Source of the DNA: Petunia secreta
Taxonomy: Eukaryota > Streptophyta > Magnoliopsida > Solanales > Solanaceae
DNA length: 64,000 bases
Assembly (NCBI GenBank): GCA_029990175.1
Contig: JARKIP010000005.1
Coordinates: forward strand, 31,443,501-31,507,500
Direction: 5' to 3'
Below the pieces are notes generated by a model that ran no database searches, was not told the DNA's origin, and saw nothing but the letters and a program-made list of their open reading frames with translations. The translations under genes were made by a program, and so were the position numbers. This document shows positions 24,036 through 36,800 of the stretch, in pieces (position 1 is the stretch's first letter; each line of letters begins with the position of its first letter).

Positions 24036-25271
24036 ATGGTAGCCACATCTCAAAAGGCGAGTTCTTCATCTACTGCGGGCCCGAGGAGAGAACCTCAAAC
24101 CGAGCCTTCCTCCTCAAAGCAAAAGGGTAAGGCACCGGCCAAGCCCAAGGCAAAAGCAAAGGCTAAGGCCAAGATTCCAAAGGACGCGGTGCCGATACCA
24201 CGTCCCGGAGGCAAGACTCGGTATGGCCTCCCTTTCGTGAAGAAGGGAGATTGCCAAACATGGTATAAAAATGTGAGGCTTGCGGGGTACATCCCCGAGC
24301 AAGCTATTGATAAACGGCCGGTGCTACAAAAGTTTAGAGATGTGGCCGAGAAGATCATTGCCCTCAAGTGGGACTCAGTGTTTGAGAGTCCGGGGCACGC
24401 CAACTTGGACATGGTCCAAGAACTTTATGCTAACTGGGAGCCCGATGAGGTGTGGAGGGATGATAACATGGTGACGGTTAGGGGAGTGAAGGTGAAATTA
24501 GATCCAACGGCATTGAATGCATTCTTGGGGGTAGCGGACCCCGATTATGATGAGTTGAGAAATTACATCAAGAAACCGGATTACACGGCCTTGCGGGAGA
24601 CTTTGTGTGGTGAGGGCTCCACGCATAAGTGGGGGCGAGGAGCGTCTGGGCGACATAAGCTTATGCACTTCTCCCAGTTTATCAAGCCGGCGCGTGTATG
24701 GATGCGGTTTATAAATGCACGGATTCTTCCATGTTCCCATTATTCCGAGGTCACTAAGACTCGGGCGTGCATGGTGTATTTTTTCATGACCGGGAGGCCG
24801 GTGAACATTGGGTACTACATGTTGAAAATGATGAAACAAGAGAGGTATGAAAAATCATGTAGTCGGTTGTATTTTGGGAACCTCTTGACCCGGTATTTAG
24901 AGAAGGCGGGCATCCCCGCAGATGAGGTCGGGGATCGCATTGTACTTGATTTTGGGAGGCCTTTTGACATTGCCTCGGTCAAGGGGGTGATCACCACAGC
25001 ACCGGTGAAGCTGACGGCGGATGATTTGCGGGAGACAAGTGCCAACTTGGCCGCGCGTCAGTATTTGATGATAGAGGCTATGGCCCGTCAGTCGGGCGTT
25101 GATATGACTATTATTGACCGCAAGGTCCCGTTGACGGAGACCTCGAAGGTCCTGCTGGGCGAAGTTGAGGCTGGAAGGGTGGATCCGCGAGAGGATGAGA
25201 ACACTGATTCCGATATTGTGGCCAATGATCCAGATAGTGAGTATGAGACTGATCATGAGGCGGAGGCCTAG
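24036..25271 (+). CDS. Extra ORF after pol; resembles the putative plant transposon protein domain
   Basis: A 411-residue protein. The frame is open from about 23952, but the first ATG, in a strong ACCATGG context, is at 24036 just after the predicted acceptor. The N-terminus is Ser-rich, followed by a Lys/Ala tract (about residues 28-49, repeated KAKAK) that could bind nucleic acid or act as a nuclear signal. The middle (about 60-320) has WYKNVRLAGYIPEQ, ELYANWEPDEVWRDD, VRGVKVKLDPTALNAFLGV and MVYFFMTGRPVNIGYY. From memory these fit the 'putative plant transposon protein' domain (PF20167-like) often found in retroelement ORFs. The C-terminus is acidic. I see no signal peptide or membrane segment, so an envelope role is not supported although it sits where Athila elements carry an env-like gene. 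Function is unknown. Confidence 0.75.
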   Translation: MVATSQKASSSSTAGPRREPQTEPSSSKQKGKAPAKPKAKAKAKAKIPKDAVPIPRPGGKTRYGLPFVKKGDCQTWYKNVRLAGYIPEQAIDKRPVLQKFRDVAEKIIALKWDSVFESPGHANLDMVQELYANWEPDEVWRDDNMVTVRGVKVKLDPTALNAFLGVADPDYDELRNYIKKPDYTALRETLCGEGSTHKWGRGASGRHKLMHFSQFIKPARVWMRFINARILPCSHYSEVTKTRACMVYFFMTGRPVNIGYYMLKMMKQERYEKSCSRLYFGNLLTRYLEKAGIPADEVGDRIVLDFGRPFDIASVKGVITTAPVKLTADDLRETSANLAARQYLMIEAMARQSGVDMTIIDRKVPLTETSKVLLGEVEAGRVDPREDENTDSDIVANDPDSEYETDHEAEA

Positions 25272-27115
25272 GTCCACTCTCCCGTGCACCATCCAGCTTT
25301 CAGAGCAGTTTTTCTTGTACTCTTCCTTTTGCACTTACTTCTTTGTCGCACTGGGACATTGCTTAGTTTAAGTGTGGGGTGGGGTACTGCCCTTTATCTA
25401 GTTTTTATTTTGAGGTTTAGGATGCATGTACCTTAGGTCTTTTTATTTTGTCACTTGACTTTGTTTTGATTTATTTCTTGCTTTACTATATGCAAAAATG
25501 AAAAAAAATTAGAAAACCAATGAAAAATTCCAAAAAGATTTTCCTTTTAGTTTTATTAGTGGTACATGTCATCCACCCCGTGGTTTTTCTTATGGCCTCG
25601 GTTCTTTTCCACGGGGAGACCTTTGAACCGGGTAGTTTTTTATTTTTAGGATTAGAGTAGTTAGTTATAGGTGACCCTAGGCTAAGGAAAAAGGTAGAAT
25701 GCTAGGTGCCTTTGATGTGTTTGATACCGGTGGACTTGAATTGATTGCATGTGCTATTTGTGGTGTCCTTGGGTTTAATTTTGATGCATGCCTAGGAAAA
25801 ATTGGAACAACCCCCTTGAGATGCTTGAGTCCGCTTGTTTGACTTGATTGCTAACTTTTGTGCATGAGTGCTTAAATTTCCACAAGTTGCATTCTAGATG
25901 CTTGATTGGGAGTTGTTGATGGAGCCATTTTGTGTGGACCATGTGCAATGTGTGTGTGAGGCATATTCTTGTTTGCTCCATGTTTGCATATCAATGTCTA
26001 GAACTTGCCCCGTGTGTGTGCAAAGCGAAATCCTAGGTTTGCTCTAGTCGGGAAATGATACAAGGCCTTCTTTTGTTGCCTACCTTTACATATATGCCTT
26101 GAAAAAAATTGTTGTTGTGATTTCTTTGATCCTTTTTGTTGGCACCCACACCCCGAGCCTACCTATTTGTTCTAAATTGACTCTTTTGGCCCTTTACTCC
26201 TTAAGCACTTTATTGATATTGTGTTGTTATTTTGGAGTTGTGGTTGGATGTTGGGAGACTTTTGAGTGGAGCTAATGAAAGGGAATATTTGTGAAAAGTG
26301 TGAAGTAGTGAAAAACATTGGCAAGGTTGGAAGTTGATGAAATTGAAAAAAAAGAGTGAATTGAAAAAAAGAAAAAAAAAAAAGAAGAGCAAAGTTGAAA
26401 AAATTGTGGAAAAAGAAATAAAAAGAGAAAAGAATATCCATTCCTTGCTAGTGTGTGCTTAAAACAAAAATTGCTACTTGTTGAGAAGGTGTATGTGTAG
26501 AAGTTGTTGATTTGGGTGGCTTGATGAGATTGATGATTAATTTAAATTGTGATGTATTAAAGTGCTTAGGGAGGTAGTCACTATTACCATATGTATCCTA
26601 CCCGCCCCTTAGCCTACATTCCGACCTTTTTAAAGTCCTAGTTAATCCCGATTGGAGTGAGCATACATTAGTGGAGTCCTACACTACGGGCAAGCCTATG
26701 GTACATTGCGTGTGACGTGTGAGATTTTCATGAGAGTGAGTGAGTTCATTGGTTATTGCCCCATTCTATGCGTGATATTTATTGTTGTGTGGGATATTTG
26801 GGGGGCACTCTTTTGCTTCATATTGGTGAGGGCGCATGGTTTGCATGAAATAGGTGAAGTTGATGGCTTCTTGGTTGAGTAGATAGGTGTGATTTTGTGG
26901 GAGCATGGTTGCAATAAGTTGAGTTTGTGCATTTGAGTTATTTTGGGGTGGTTGTTCTCATATTTTTGGGTTTTGGTAAATTGTTGGCATGTTGTGGATC
27001 CATAGTAGTCATGTGTGCATTGGTTCAATGGTCGGTATCAACCATGGTCATAGGCAGACCTGTTTTACCTAGGTTGGGAAGTTATTTGTGCTTGCTCGAG
27101 GACGAGCAAAGGTTC
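25272..27115 (+). other. 3' non-coding region of the Athila-type element
   Basis: This 1.8-kb stretch lies between the extra ORF and the polypurine tract. It contains another AAGTGTGGGGTGG copy at about 25369, a purine-rich A/G run (about 26339-26432), and a hairpin just before the PPT. I find no ORF with a recognisable product; an open stretch at 26927-27265 runs into the LTR and looks like chance. Confidence 0.75.
27092..27109 (+). other. Hairpin just upstream of the polypurine tract
   Basis: TTGCTCG, loop AGGA, then CGAGCAA: a perfect 7-bp stem with a 4-base loop, ending seven bases before the PPT. A role in plus-strand priming, RNA 3'-end formation or packaging is possible but is inference. 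Confidence 0.6.
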
Positions 27116-27128
27116 AAGTGTGGGGTGG
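27116..27128 (+). other. Polypurine tract of the Athila-type element
   Basis: AAGTGTGGGGTGG abuts the first TG of the 3' LTR at 27129, where the plus-strand primer is expected. It is G-rich and interrupted by T, as in other Athila elements. Confidence 0.8.
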
Positions 27129-27810
27129 TGATGTTTGGCATTTTATGCCTATATTTCCTTAATATTTCCTCACGTTTTAGTACCTTATTTGCTCGTTTTA
27201 TAGCTTGTGACTGTGGTTTTACACTGATTTTATGTCGTGCGTGTGTAGGTTGTTACGTAGTGTAATTGGAGCTTTTAGGAGCATGATTGAGCAAGAAAAG
27301 ATTTGATTTTGATTGAGGATTGGATCGAGCACACGAAGGCATGACACGGACACGATTTCGGATCAAAGAAGAAGGAGATTGGCTAGGCGCCGTGGGCTCC
27401 GTGCCGCGCCACCCATAGCGCGCAGGGGTTGGGCGCGGTTGCCCATGCGCCGCATGCCCAAAGCGGAAGAGTCTGTGGCGTCCTCTGGTTGTCCTCACGC
27501 GATCGGGGGCGCGGGGCGCCCGCTATGGCGCCCCTGGAGCGAATTTTGACTTCCTATTTCGTCTAGGATTGGGTCTAACTTATTACTAGGTGTTTGTAAA
27601 CTCTATAAATACTCTTTTACTTAGTTTTTCAGAGGAGTTCAGACTTTGGAGCAAGTTTTGGAGGAGAGGGGAGGAGCCCTAGATGTCTTCTACACAAGTT
27701 CTTTCTCTTTTTCTCTTATTCTTCTCTTTAATTCTATAGTTTGTTCGTTCTAGGGTTAGAGTAAATACATGAAGGTTGATGTTTGAAAGTTGATTTCTTC
27801 CTATTGATTT
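27129..27810 (+). repeat. 3' LTR of the Athila-type element, truncated to 682 bp
   Basis: It matches 15958-16639 without indels and with six substitutions, then ends at ...TATTGATTT and satellite resumes at CTCGTTAAGC. The last 633 bp of the LTR and any target duplication are missing. A TATA box is at 27604-27611. The missing part includes most of the region downstream of the promoter. Confidence 0.93.
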
Positions 27811-30800
27811 CTCGTTAAGCTTAGACTATGGCGACTAGCCTCGTCAGTCTTAAAATATGATGACGACTAGCCAAGTCAGTCTTAAAATATGATGACAAGC
27901 CTCGTTAGCCTTAAAATATGACGACTAGCCACGTCAAGCTTAAAATATGACGACTAGCCACACCAAGCTTAGAATATGACGACTAGCTTCGTCAGGCTTA
28001 AAATATGACGACGACTAGCCAAGTCAGACTTAAAATATGACAACTAGCCTCATCAGACTTATAATATGACGACTAGCCTCGTTTGGCTTAAAATATGACG
28101 ACTAGCCACGTCAAGCTTAAAATATGACGACTAGCCACACCAAGTTTAGAATATGACGACTAGCCTCGTCAGGTTTAAAATATGACGACGACTAGCCAAG
28201 TCAGGCTTAATATATGACAACTAGCCTCGTCAGACTTATAATATGACGACTAGCCTCGTCCGGCTTAAAATATGACGACTAGCCACGTCAGGCTTAAAAT
28301 ATGACGAACAGCCTCGTTAGGCTTAAAATATGGCGACTAGTCTCATCACGCTTAAAATACGACGACTAGCCAAATATGACAAGTAGCCATGTCAGGCTTA
28401 AAATATGACGACTAGCCTCGTCAAACTTAAAATATGAGGACTAGCCACATCAGGCTTAAAGTATGACGTCAAGCCTCGTCAGAATTAAAATATGACGACA
28501 AGCCACATCAGGCTTAAAATATGACAACTAGCCACGTTAGACTTAAAATGCGACGACTATCCACGTCAGGCTTAAAATATGACGACGAGCCTTGTCAGGC
28601 TTAGAATATAACGAGTAGCCACGTCAGGCTTAAAATATGACGACGAGCCTCGTTAAGCTTAGAATATGACGACTAGCCTCGTCAGGCTTAAAATATGATG
28701 ACGACTAGCCAAGTCAGGCTTAAAATATGACGACTAGCCTCGTCAGGCTTAAAATATGACGACTAGCTACACCAAGCTTCAAATATGACGACTAGCAATG
28801 TCAGGCTTAAAATATGACGACAAGCCTCGTCAGGCATAAAATATGACAACTACCGACGTCAGGCTTAAAATATGACGACTAGCCACGTCAGTCTTAAAAT
28901 ATGACGACGAGCCTCGTCAGGCTTAGAATATGACGAGTAGCCACGTCGGGTATAAAATATGATGAGGAGCCACGTTAAGCTTAGACTATTGCGACTAGCT
29001 TCGTCAGGCTTAAAATATGATGACGACTAGCCAAGTCTAGCTTAAAATATGACGATTAGTCTTATCAGACCTATACTATGACGACTAGCCAAGTAAGGCT
29101 TAAAATATGACGACTAGCCTCGTCATGCTTAAAATATGACGACTAGCCACACCAAGCTTAGAATATGACGACAAGCTTCGTTAGGCTTAAAATATGACGA
29201 CGACTAGCCAAGTCAGACTTAAAATATGACAACTAGCCTCGTCAGACTTATAATATGACGACTAGCCTTGTCCGGTTTAAAATATGACGACTAGCCACGT
29301 CAGGCTTAAAATATGACGACTAGCCTTGTCAGACATATACTATGATGACTAGCCAAGTCAGGCTTAAAATATAACGACTATGTTCGTCAGGCTTAAAATA
29401 TGACGACTAGCCACACCAAGCTTAGAATATGACTAGCCAAGTCAGACTTAAAATATGACAACTAGCCTCGTCAGACTTATAATATGACGACTAGCCTCGT
29501 CTGGCTTAAAATATGACGACTAGCCACATCAGGCTTAAAATATGAGGACTTGCCATGCCAGTCTTAAAATATGACGACGAGCCTCGTCAGGCTTAGAATA
29601 TGACGAGTTGCCACGTCTGGCATAAAACATGATGAGGAGCCTCGTTAAGCTTAGACTATGGCGACTAGCCTCGTCAGTCTTAAAATATGATGACGACTAG
29701 CCAAGTCAGTCTTAAAATATGATGACAAGCCTCATTAGCCTTAAAATATGACGACTAGCCACGTCAAGCTTAAAATATGACGACTAGCCACACCAAGCTT
29801 AGAATATGACGACTAGCTTCGTCAGGCTTAAAATATGACGACGACTAGCCAAGTCAGACTTAAAATATGACAACTAGCCTCGTCAGACTTATAATATGAC
29901 GACTAGCCTCGTTTGGCTAAAAATATGACGACTAGCCACGTCAAGCTTAAAATATGACGACTAGCCACACCAAGTTTAGAATATGACGACTAGCCTCGTC
30001 AGGTTTAGAATATGACGAGTTGCCACGTCTGGCATAAAATATGATGAGGAGCCTCGTTAAGCATAGACTATGTCGACTAGCCTCGTCAGGCTTAAAATAT
30101 GATGACGACTAGCCAAGTCAAGCTTAAAATATGATGACTTGCCTTGTTAGCCTTAAAATATGACGACTAGCCACGTCCAGCTTAAAATATGACGACTAGT
30201 CATGCCAAGCTTAAAATATGACGACTAGCCTCGTTAGGCTTAAAATATGACGACTAGCAACGTCAGGCTTAAAAGCTGACGACTAGCCTGTCAGGCTTAA
30301 ATGACTAGCCTCGTCAGGCTTAAAATATGACAACAAGCCTCATCAGGTTTAAAATATGATAAGTAGCCACGTCAGGCTTAAAATATGACGACTAGCCACG
30401 TCAGGCTTAAAATATGACGACGAGCCTCGTTAAGCTTAGAATATGACGACTAGCCTCGTTAGGCTTCAAAAATGACGTCGACTAGCCAAGTCTGGCTTAA
30501 AATATGACGACTAGCCTTATCAGACCTATACTATGACGACTAGCCAAGTAAGACTTAAAATATGACAACTAGCCTCATCAGACTTATAATATGACGACTA
30601 GCCTCGTTTGGCTTAAAATATGACGACTAGCCACGTCAAGCTTAAAATATGACGACTAGCCACACCAAGTTTAGAATATGACGATTAGCCTCGTCAGGTT
30701 TAAAATATGACGACGACTAGCCAAGTCAGGCTTAATATATGACAACTAGCCTCGTCAGACTTATAATATGACGACTAGCCTCGTCCGGCTTAAAATATGA

Positions 30801-33800
30801 CGACTAGCCACGTCAGGCTTAAAATATGACGAACAGCCTCGTTAGGCTTAAAATATGGCGACTAGTCTCATTACGCTTAAAATACGACGACTAGCCAAAT
30901 ATGACAACTAGCCATGTCAGGCTTAAAATATGACGACTAGCCTCGTCAAACTTAAAATATGAGGACTAGCCACATCACGCTTAAAGTATGACGTCAAGCC
31001 TCGTCAGGATTAAAATATGACGACAAGCCACATCAGGCTTAAAATATGACAACTAGCCACGTTAGACTTAAAATGCGACGACTATCCACGTCAGGCTTAA
31101 AATATGACGACGAGCCTTGTCAGGCTTAGAATATAACGAGTAGCCACGTCAGGCTTAAAATATGACGACGAGCCTCGTTAAGCTTAGAATATGACGACTA
31201 GCCTCGTCAGGCTTAAAATATGATGACGACTAGCCAAGTCAGGCTTAAAATATGACGATTAGCCTTGTCAGGCTTAAAATATGACGACTAGCTACACCAA
31301 GCTTAAAATATGACGACTAGCAATGTCAAGCTTAAAATATGACGACAAGCTTCGTCAGGCTTAAAATATGACGACTAGCAACGTCAGGCTTAAAATATCA
31401 CGACTAGCCACGTCAGTCTTAAAATATGACGACGAGCCTCGTCAGGCTTAGAATATGACGAGTAGCCAGGTGGGGTATAAAATATGATGAGGAGCCACGT
31501 TAAGCTTAGACTATTGCGACTAGCTTCGTCAGGCTTAAAATATGATGACGACCAGCCAAGTCTAGCTTAAAATATGACGACTAGCCTTATCAGACCTATA
31601 CTATGACGACTAGCCAAGTAAGGCTTAAAATATGACGACTAGCCTCGTCATGCTTAAAATATGACGACTAGCCACACCAAGCTTAGAATATGACGACTAG
31701 CTTCGTTAGGCTTAAAATATGACGACGACTAGCCAAGTCAGACTTAAAATATGACAACTAGCCTCGTCAGACTTATAATATGACGACTAGCCTTGTCCGA
31801 CTTAAAATATGACGACTAGCCACGTCAGGCTTAAAATATGACGACTAGCCTTGTCAAACATATACTATGATGACTAGCCAAGTCAGGCTTAAAATATAAC
31901 GACTATGCTCATCAGGCTTAAAATATGACGACTAGCCACACCAAGCTTAGAATATGACTAGCCAAGTCAGACTTAAAATATGACAACTAGCCTCGGTAGA
32001 CTTATAATATGACGACTAGCCTCGTCTGGCTTAAAATATGACGACTAGCCACATCAGGCTTAAAATATGAGGACTTGCCACGTCAGTCTTAAAATATGAC
32101 GACGAGCCTCGTCAGGCTTAGAATATGACGAGTTGCCACGTCTGGCATAAAACATGATGAGGAGCCTCGTTAAGCTTAGACTATGGCGACTAGCTTCGTC
32201 AGTCTTAAAATATGATGACGACTAGCCAAGTCAGTCTTAAAATATGATGACTAGCCTCGTTAGCCTTAAAATATGACGACTAGCCACGTCAAGCTTAAAA
32301 TATGACGACTAGCCACACCAAGCTTAGAATATGACGACTAGCTTCGTCGGGCTTAAAATATGACGACGACTAGCCAAGTCAGACTTAAAATATGACAACT
32401 AGCCTCGTCAGACTTATAATATGACGACTAGCCTCGTTTGACATAAATATGACTACTAGCCACGTCAAACTTAAAATATGAGGACTTGCCACGTCAGTCT
32501 TAAAATATGACGACGACCCTCGTCAGGCTTAGAATATGACGAGTTGCCACGTCTGGCATAAAATATGATGAGGAGCCTCGTTAAGCATAGACTATGGCGA
32601 CTAGCCTCGTCAGGCTTAAAATATGATGACGACTAGCTAAGTCAGGCTTAAAATATGATGACTAGCCTTGTTAGCCTTAAAATATGACGACTAGCCACGT
32701 CAAGCTTAAAATATGACGACTAGCCATGCCATGCTTAAAATATGACGACTAGCCTCGTTAGGCTTAAAATATAACGACTAGCAACGTCAGGCTTAAAAGC
32801 TGACGACTAGCCTGTCAGGCTTAAATGACTAGCCTCGTCAGGCTTAAAATATGACAACAAGCCTCATCAGGTTTAAAATATGACGAGTAGCCACGTCAGG
32901 CTTAAAATATGACGACTAGCCACGTCAGGCTTAAAATATGACGACGAGCCTCGTTAAGCTTAGAATATGACGACTAGCCTCGTTAGGCTTCAAAAATGAC
33001 GACGACTAGCCAACTCTGGCTTAAAATATGACGACTAGCCTTATCAGACCTATACTATGACGACTAGCCAAGTAAGTCTTAAAATATGAGGACTAGCCTT
33101 GTCAGGCTTAAAATATGACAACTAGCTACACCAAGTTTAGAATATGACGACTAGCCTCGTCAGGTTTAAAATATGACGACGACTAGCCAAGTCAGGCTTA
33201 ATATATGACAACTAGCCTCGTCAGACTTATAATATGAAGACTAGCCTCGTCCGGCTTAAAATATGACGACTAGCCACGTTAGGCTTAAAAATATGACGAA
33301 CAGCCTCGTTAGGCTTAAAATATGACGACTAGTCTCATCACGCTTAAAATAAGACGACTAGCCAAATATGACAATTAGCCATGTCAGGCTTAAAATATGA
33401 CGACTAGCCTCGTCAAACTTAAAATATGAGGACTAGCCACATCAGGCTTAAAGTATGACAACTAGCCACGTTAGACTTAAAATGCGACGACTATCCACGT
33501 CAGGCTTAAAATATGACGACGAGCCTTGTCAGGCTTAGAATATAACGAGTAGCCACGTCAGGCTTAAAATATGACGACGAGCCTCGTTAAGCTTAGAATA
33601 TGACGACTAGCCTCGTCAGGCTTAAAATATGATGACGACTAGCCAAGTTAGGCTTAAAATATGATGACTAGCCTTAAAATATGACGACTAGCAACACCAA
33701 GCTTAAAATATGACGACTACCAATGTCAGGCTTAAAATATGACGACAAGCCTCGTCAGGCTTAAAATATGACGACAAGCCTCGTCAGGCTTAAAATATGA

Positions 33801-36800
33801 CGACAAGCCTCGTCAGGCTCAGAATATGACGAGTAGCCACGTCGGATATAAAATATGATGAGGAGCCTCGTTAAGCTTAGACTATTGCGACTAGCTTCGT
33901 CAGGCTTAAAATATGATGACGACTAGCCAAGTCTGGCTTAAAATATGACGACTAGCCTTATCAGACCTATAATATGACGACTAGCCAAGTAAGGCTTAAA
34001 ATATGACGACTAGCCTCGTCATGCTTAAAATATGACGACTAGCCACCCCAAGCTTAGAATATGACGACTAGCTTCGTTTGGCTTAAAATATGACGATGAC
34101 TAGCCAAGTCAGACTTAAAATATGACAACTAGCCTCTTCAGACTTATAACATGACGACTAGCCTTGTCCGGCTTAAAATATGACGACTAGCCACGTCAGG
34201 CTTTAAATATGCCGACTAGCCTTGTTCTACCTATACTATGATGACTAGCCAAGTCAGTCTTAAAATATGACGACTAGTCTCGTCAGGCTTAAAGTATGAC
34301 GACTAGCCACACCACGCTTAGAATATGACGACTAGCTTCGCCAGGCTTAAAATATGACGACGACTAGCCAAGTCAGACTTAAAATATGACAACTAGCCTC
34401 GTCAGACTTATAATATGACGACTAGCCTCGTCAGGCATAAAATATGACGACTAGCCAGGTCAGGCTTAAAATATGAGGACTTGCCACGTCAGTCTTAAAA
34501 TATGACGACGAGCCTCTGCAGGCTTAGAATATGACGAGTTGCCACGTCTGGCATAAAACATGATGGGGAGCGTCGTTAAGCTTAGACTATGGCGACTAGG
34601 CTCGTCAGTCTTAAAATATGATGACTAGCCTCGTTAGCCTTAAAATATGACGATTAGCCACGTCAAGCTTAAAATATGACGACTAGCCTTGTCCGGCTTA
34701 AAATATGACGACTAGCCACGTCAGGCTTTAAATATGACGACTAGCCTTGTCAGGCCTATACTATGATGACTAGCCAAGTCAGGCTTAAAATATGACGACT
34801 AGTCTCGTAAGGCTTAAAATATGACGACTAGCCACACCACGCTTAGAATATGACGACTAGCTTCGTCAGGCTTAAAATATGACGACGACTAGCCAAGACA
34901 GACTTAAAATATGACAACTAGCCTAGTCAAACTTATAATATGACGACTAGCCTTGTTTGGCTTAAAATATGACGACTAGCCACGTTAAGCTTAAAATATG
35001 AGGACTTGCCACGTCAGTCTTAAAATATGACGACGAGCCTCGTCAGGCTTAGAATATGACGAGTTGCCACGTCTGGCATAAAATATGATGAGGAGCCTCG
35101 TTAAGTTTAGACTATGGCGACTAGCCTCGTCAGGCTTAAAATATGATGACGACTAGCCAAGTCAGGCTTAAAATATGATGACTGGCCTCGTTAGCCTTAA
35201 AATATGACGACTAGCCACGTCAAGCTTAAAATATAACGACTAGCCAAGCTATGCTTAAAATATGACGACTAGCCTCGTTAGGCTTAAATTATGACGATTA
35301 GCAACGTCAGGCTTAAAATATGACGACTAGCCTGTCAGGCTTAAATGATTAGCCTCGTCAGGCTTAAAATATGACAACAAGCCTCATCAGGTCTAAAATA
35401 TGACGACTAGCCACGTCAGGCTTAAAATATGACGACTAGCCACGTCAGGCTTAAAATATGACGACGAGCCTCGTTAAGCTTAGAATATGACGACTAGCCT
35501 CGTTAGGCTTAAAATATGACGACGACTAGCCAAGTAAGGTTTAAAATATGACGACTAGCCTCGTCAGGCTTAAAATATGACGACTAGCCACACCAAGTTT
35601 AGAATATGACGACTAGCCTCGTTAGGCTTAAAATATGACGACTAGCCGCACCAAGTTTAAAATATGACGACTAGCCTCGTCAGGCTTAAAATATGACGAC
35701 GACTAGCCAAGTCAGGCTTAATATATGACAACTAGCCTCGTCAGACTTATAATATGACGACTAGCCTCGTCCGGCTTAAAATATGACGACTAGCCACGTC
35801 AGGCTTAAAATATGACGAACAGCCTGGTTAGGCTTAAAATATGACGACTAGTCTCATCATGCTTAAAATACGACGACTAGCCAAATATGACAACTAGCCC
35901 TGTCAGGCTTAAAATATGACGACTAGCCTCGTCAAACTTAAAATATGACGACTAGCCACATCAGGCTTAATGTATGACGTCAAGCCTCGTCAGGTTTAAA
36001 ATATGACGACAAGCCACATCAGGCTTAAAATATGACAACTAGCCACGTTACACTTAAAATGCGACGACTATCCACGTCAGGCTTAAAATAAGACGACGAG
36101 CCTTGTCAGGCTTAGAATATAACGAGTAGCCACGTCAGGCTTAAAATATGACGACGAGCCTCGTTAAGCTTAGAATATGACGACTAGCCTCGTCAGGCTT
36201 AAAATATGATGACGACTAGCCAAGTCAGGCTTAAAATATGACGACTAGCTACACCAAGTTTAAAATATGACGACTAGCAATGTCAGGCTTAAAATATGAC
36301 GACAAACCTCGTCTGCCTTAAAATATGACGACAAACCTCGTCAGGCTTAAAATATGACGACTAGCCACGTCAGTCTTAAAATATGACGACAAGCTTCGTT
36401 AGGCTTAGAATATGACAAGTAGCCACGTCGGGTATAAAATATGATAAGGAGCCTCGTAAAGCTTAGACTATTGCGACTAGCTTCGTGAGGCTTAAAATAT
36501 GATGACGACTAGCCAAGTTTGGCTTAAAATATGACGACTAGCCTTATCAGACCTATACTGACTAGCCAAGTAAGGCTTAAACTATGACGATTAGCCTCGT
36601 TAGGCTTAAATTATGACGACTAGCCACACCAAGCTTAGAATATGACGACTAGCTTCGTCAGGCTTAAAATATGACGACGACTAGCCAAGTCAGACTTAAA
36701 ATATGACAACTAGCCTCGTCAGACTTATAACATGACGACTAGCCTCGTCCGGCTGAAAATATGACGACTAGCGACGTCAGGCTTAAAACATGACGACTTG

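Larger units (their letters stand above)
15958..27810 (+). mobile_element. Athila-type Ty3/gypsy LTR retrotransposon, 3' LTR truncated
   Basis: An 11.85-kb element in the order 5' LTR, tRNA-Asp primer site, gag, protease-RT-RNase H-integrase, extra ORF, polypurine tract, partial 3' LTR. The lineage call rests on the primer site, the gag zinc-knuckle spacing, the DLGAS protease motif, the FMDDF reverse-transcriptase box, the integrase wording around [14 protein letters not shown], the absence of a chromodomain, and an extra ORF after pol. The first 682 bp of the two LTRs differ at only six positions, so insertion was recent. The 3' LTR stops after 682 of 1,315 bp and satellite resumes at once, with no target duplication. 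The paralogous empty site reads through at 7510/7512, so one satellite base is missing as well as the LTR end. Confidence 0.93.

Noticed and set aside
24036..25271. Envelope protein in the extra Athila ORF
   Set aside because: No signal peptide, membrane segment or cysteine pattern is visible, and the sequence fits a putative plant transposon protein domain better.
26927..27265. 112-codon ORF at the Athila 3' end
   Set aside because: It runs across the hairpin, the polypurine tract and the LTR boundary, has no recognisable product, and is explained by chance.
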